Assembly (NCBI GenBank): GCA_013205605.1
Contig: JABMMK010000363.1
Location: 1 to 5,109, forward strand
Origin: Cytophagales bacterium
GTDB lineage: Bacteria; Bacteroidota; Bacteroidia; Cytophagales; Spirosomataceae
Length of the DNA stretch: 5,109 bases
Reading direction: 5' to 3'
How positions within the stretch are numbered: position 1 is the stretch's first letter; each line of letters begins with the position of its first letter. Below are positions 4,685 to 5,109 of the stretch, in pieces. A program made the translations under genes and the position numbers. The notes beneath the pieces were generated by a model. The model worked only from the letters and a program-made list of their open reading frames with translations, was not told where the DNA came from and made no database searches.

Positions 4685-5109
4685 ATGAATTTAAGCGATA
4701 AAATCGAATTGTTAATTAAAAAAAAGCAAATGAGTTCTTCTCAGTTTGCAGATGTATTAGGAATTCCTCGGAGTAGTATATCCCATATTTTATCAGGTAG
4801 AAATAAACCAAGCTTAGACGTTGTACAAAAAATATTGACTGCCTTCCCAGAGGTCAGTGCAGAAGACTTATTATTTGAAGATCGTACTTTATCGGTTTTG
4901 GCGACTAAATTACCCACCACTCCCTCGGCTCAAGAAATTTTACCATTGACTAATTTATTTGATGCTCCAAATGATACCGCCTCAGAATCTATTAAAAATA
5001 ATTTACCGGAGTCTACTATTGTACGATCAAATCTCAGGCGATCGACGAAGGAGGTTAATTTAGGCTCATCACAGACTAGTAATGATTCCATTTTAGAAAA
5101 TGTGCCAAC
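4685..5109 (+). CDS. XRE-family helix-turn-helix transcriptional regulator, N-terminal part (3' end outside window)
   Basis: The frame is open from ATG 4685 to the window edge, giving 141 residues and no stop. Residues 1-66 form a Cro/C1-type HTH domain: MNLSDKIELLIKKKQ, then SSSQFADVLGIPRSSISHIL (17-36) as helices 2 and 3, SGRNKPSLDVVQKILTAFP (37-55), and a VSAEDLLFED end. The recognition segment SSISHILSGRNKPS is the form widespread in small Bacteroidota XRE regulators. After about residue 68 the sequence becomes Ser/Thr/Pro/Asn-rich and low in complexity, as expected of a disordered linker before a short C-terminal region that would lie beyond the window. Targets are unknown. It follows cvfB on the same strand after 82 bases and has its own promoter with a dyad, suggesting autoregulation. 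The base composition resembles its neighbours, so nothing points to recent transfer. Confidence 0.88.
   Translation, partial: MNLSDKIELLIKKKQMSSSQFADVLGIPRSSISHILSGRNKPSLDVVQKILTAFPEVSAEDLLFEDRTLSVLATKLPTTPSAQEILPLTNLFDAPNDTASESIKNNLPESTIVRSNLRRSTKEVNLGSSQTSNDSILENVP

Noticed and set aside
1..5109. Mobile element, CRISPR array, tRNA/rRNA gene or defence system
   Set aside because: No transposase or integrase-like protein, no regular spaced repeats, no tRNA cloverleaf segment and no toxin-antitoxin or nuclease genes were found; the XRE protein alone is not evidence for any of these.

Overview
The window looks like ordinary chromosomal housekeeping DNA from a member of the Bacteroidota, perhaps Sphingobacteriia or Flavobacteriia. 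The evidence is AT-rich DNA with AT-rich spacers, no clear Shine-Dalgarno sequences before the main genes, Bacteroidota-type promoter hexamers (TAnnTTTG), and protein variants that fit the phylum (TrmB with FPDPRGKDRDEKKRL, a CvfB-type S1 protein, a small XRE regulator with the SSISHILSGRNKPS recognition helix). The genus cannot be fixed from sequence alone.

Layout from left to right: (1) the 3' two-thirds or less of folC on the plus strand, open at the window edge; (2) trmB on the plus strand, whose GTG start overlaps the folC stop by one base (TAGTG), so the pair is co-transcribed and probably translationally coupled; (3) a compact hairpin terminator built from the last codons of trmB, placed between the convergent trmB and gap and best oriented for gap; (4) gap (NAD-dependent glycolytic GAPDH) on the minus strand; (5) a gene-free stretch of about 505 bases between the divergent gap and dapD, with candidate promoters for both directions and several dyads; (6) dapD (tetrahydrodipicolinate N-succinyltransferase) on the plus strand; (7) a GC-rich terminator whose T-tract runs directly into the ATG of the next gene; (8) a cvfB-like gene with three S1-like domains and a C-terminal winged helix; (9) a short spacer with a promoter embedded in an inverted repeat; (10) the 5' part of an XRE-family helix-turn-helix regulator, open at the right edge.

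Functionally the genes are core functions (folate, tRNA modification, glycolysis, lysine/peptidoglycan precursor synthesis, RNA-binding regulation) and do not form one pathway. I found no mobile element, CRISPR array, rRNA, tRNA or defence cassette, and nothing that amounts to a new system. The points most worth a second look are regulatory: the long gap-dapD spacer with its structured, promoter-linked elements, the terminator abutting the cvfB start codon, and the dyad over the XRE-gene promoter.
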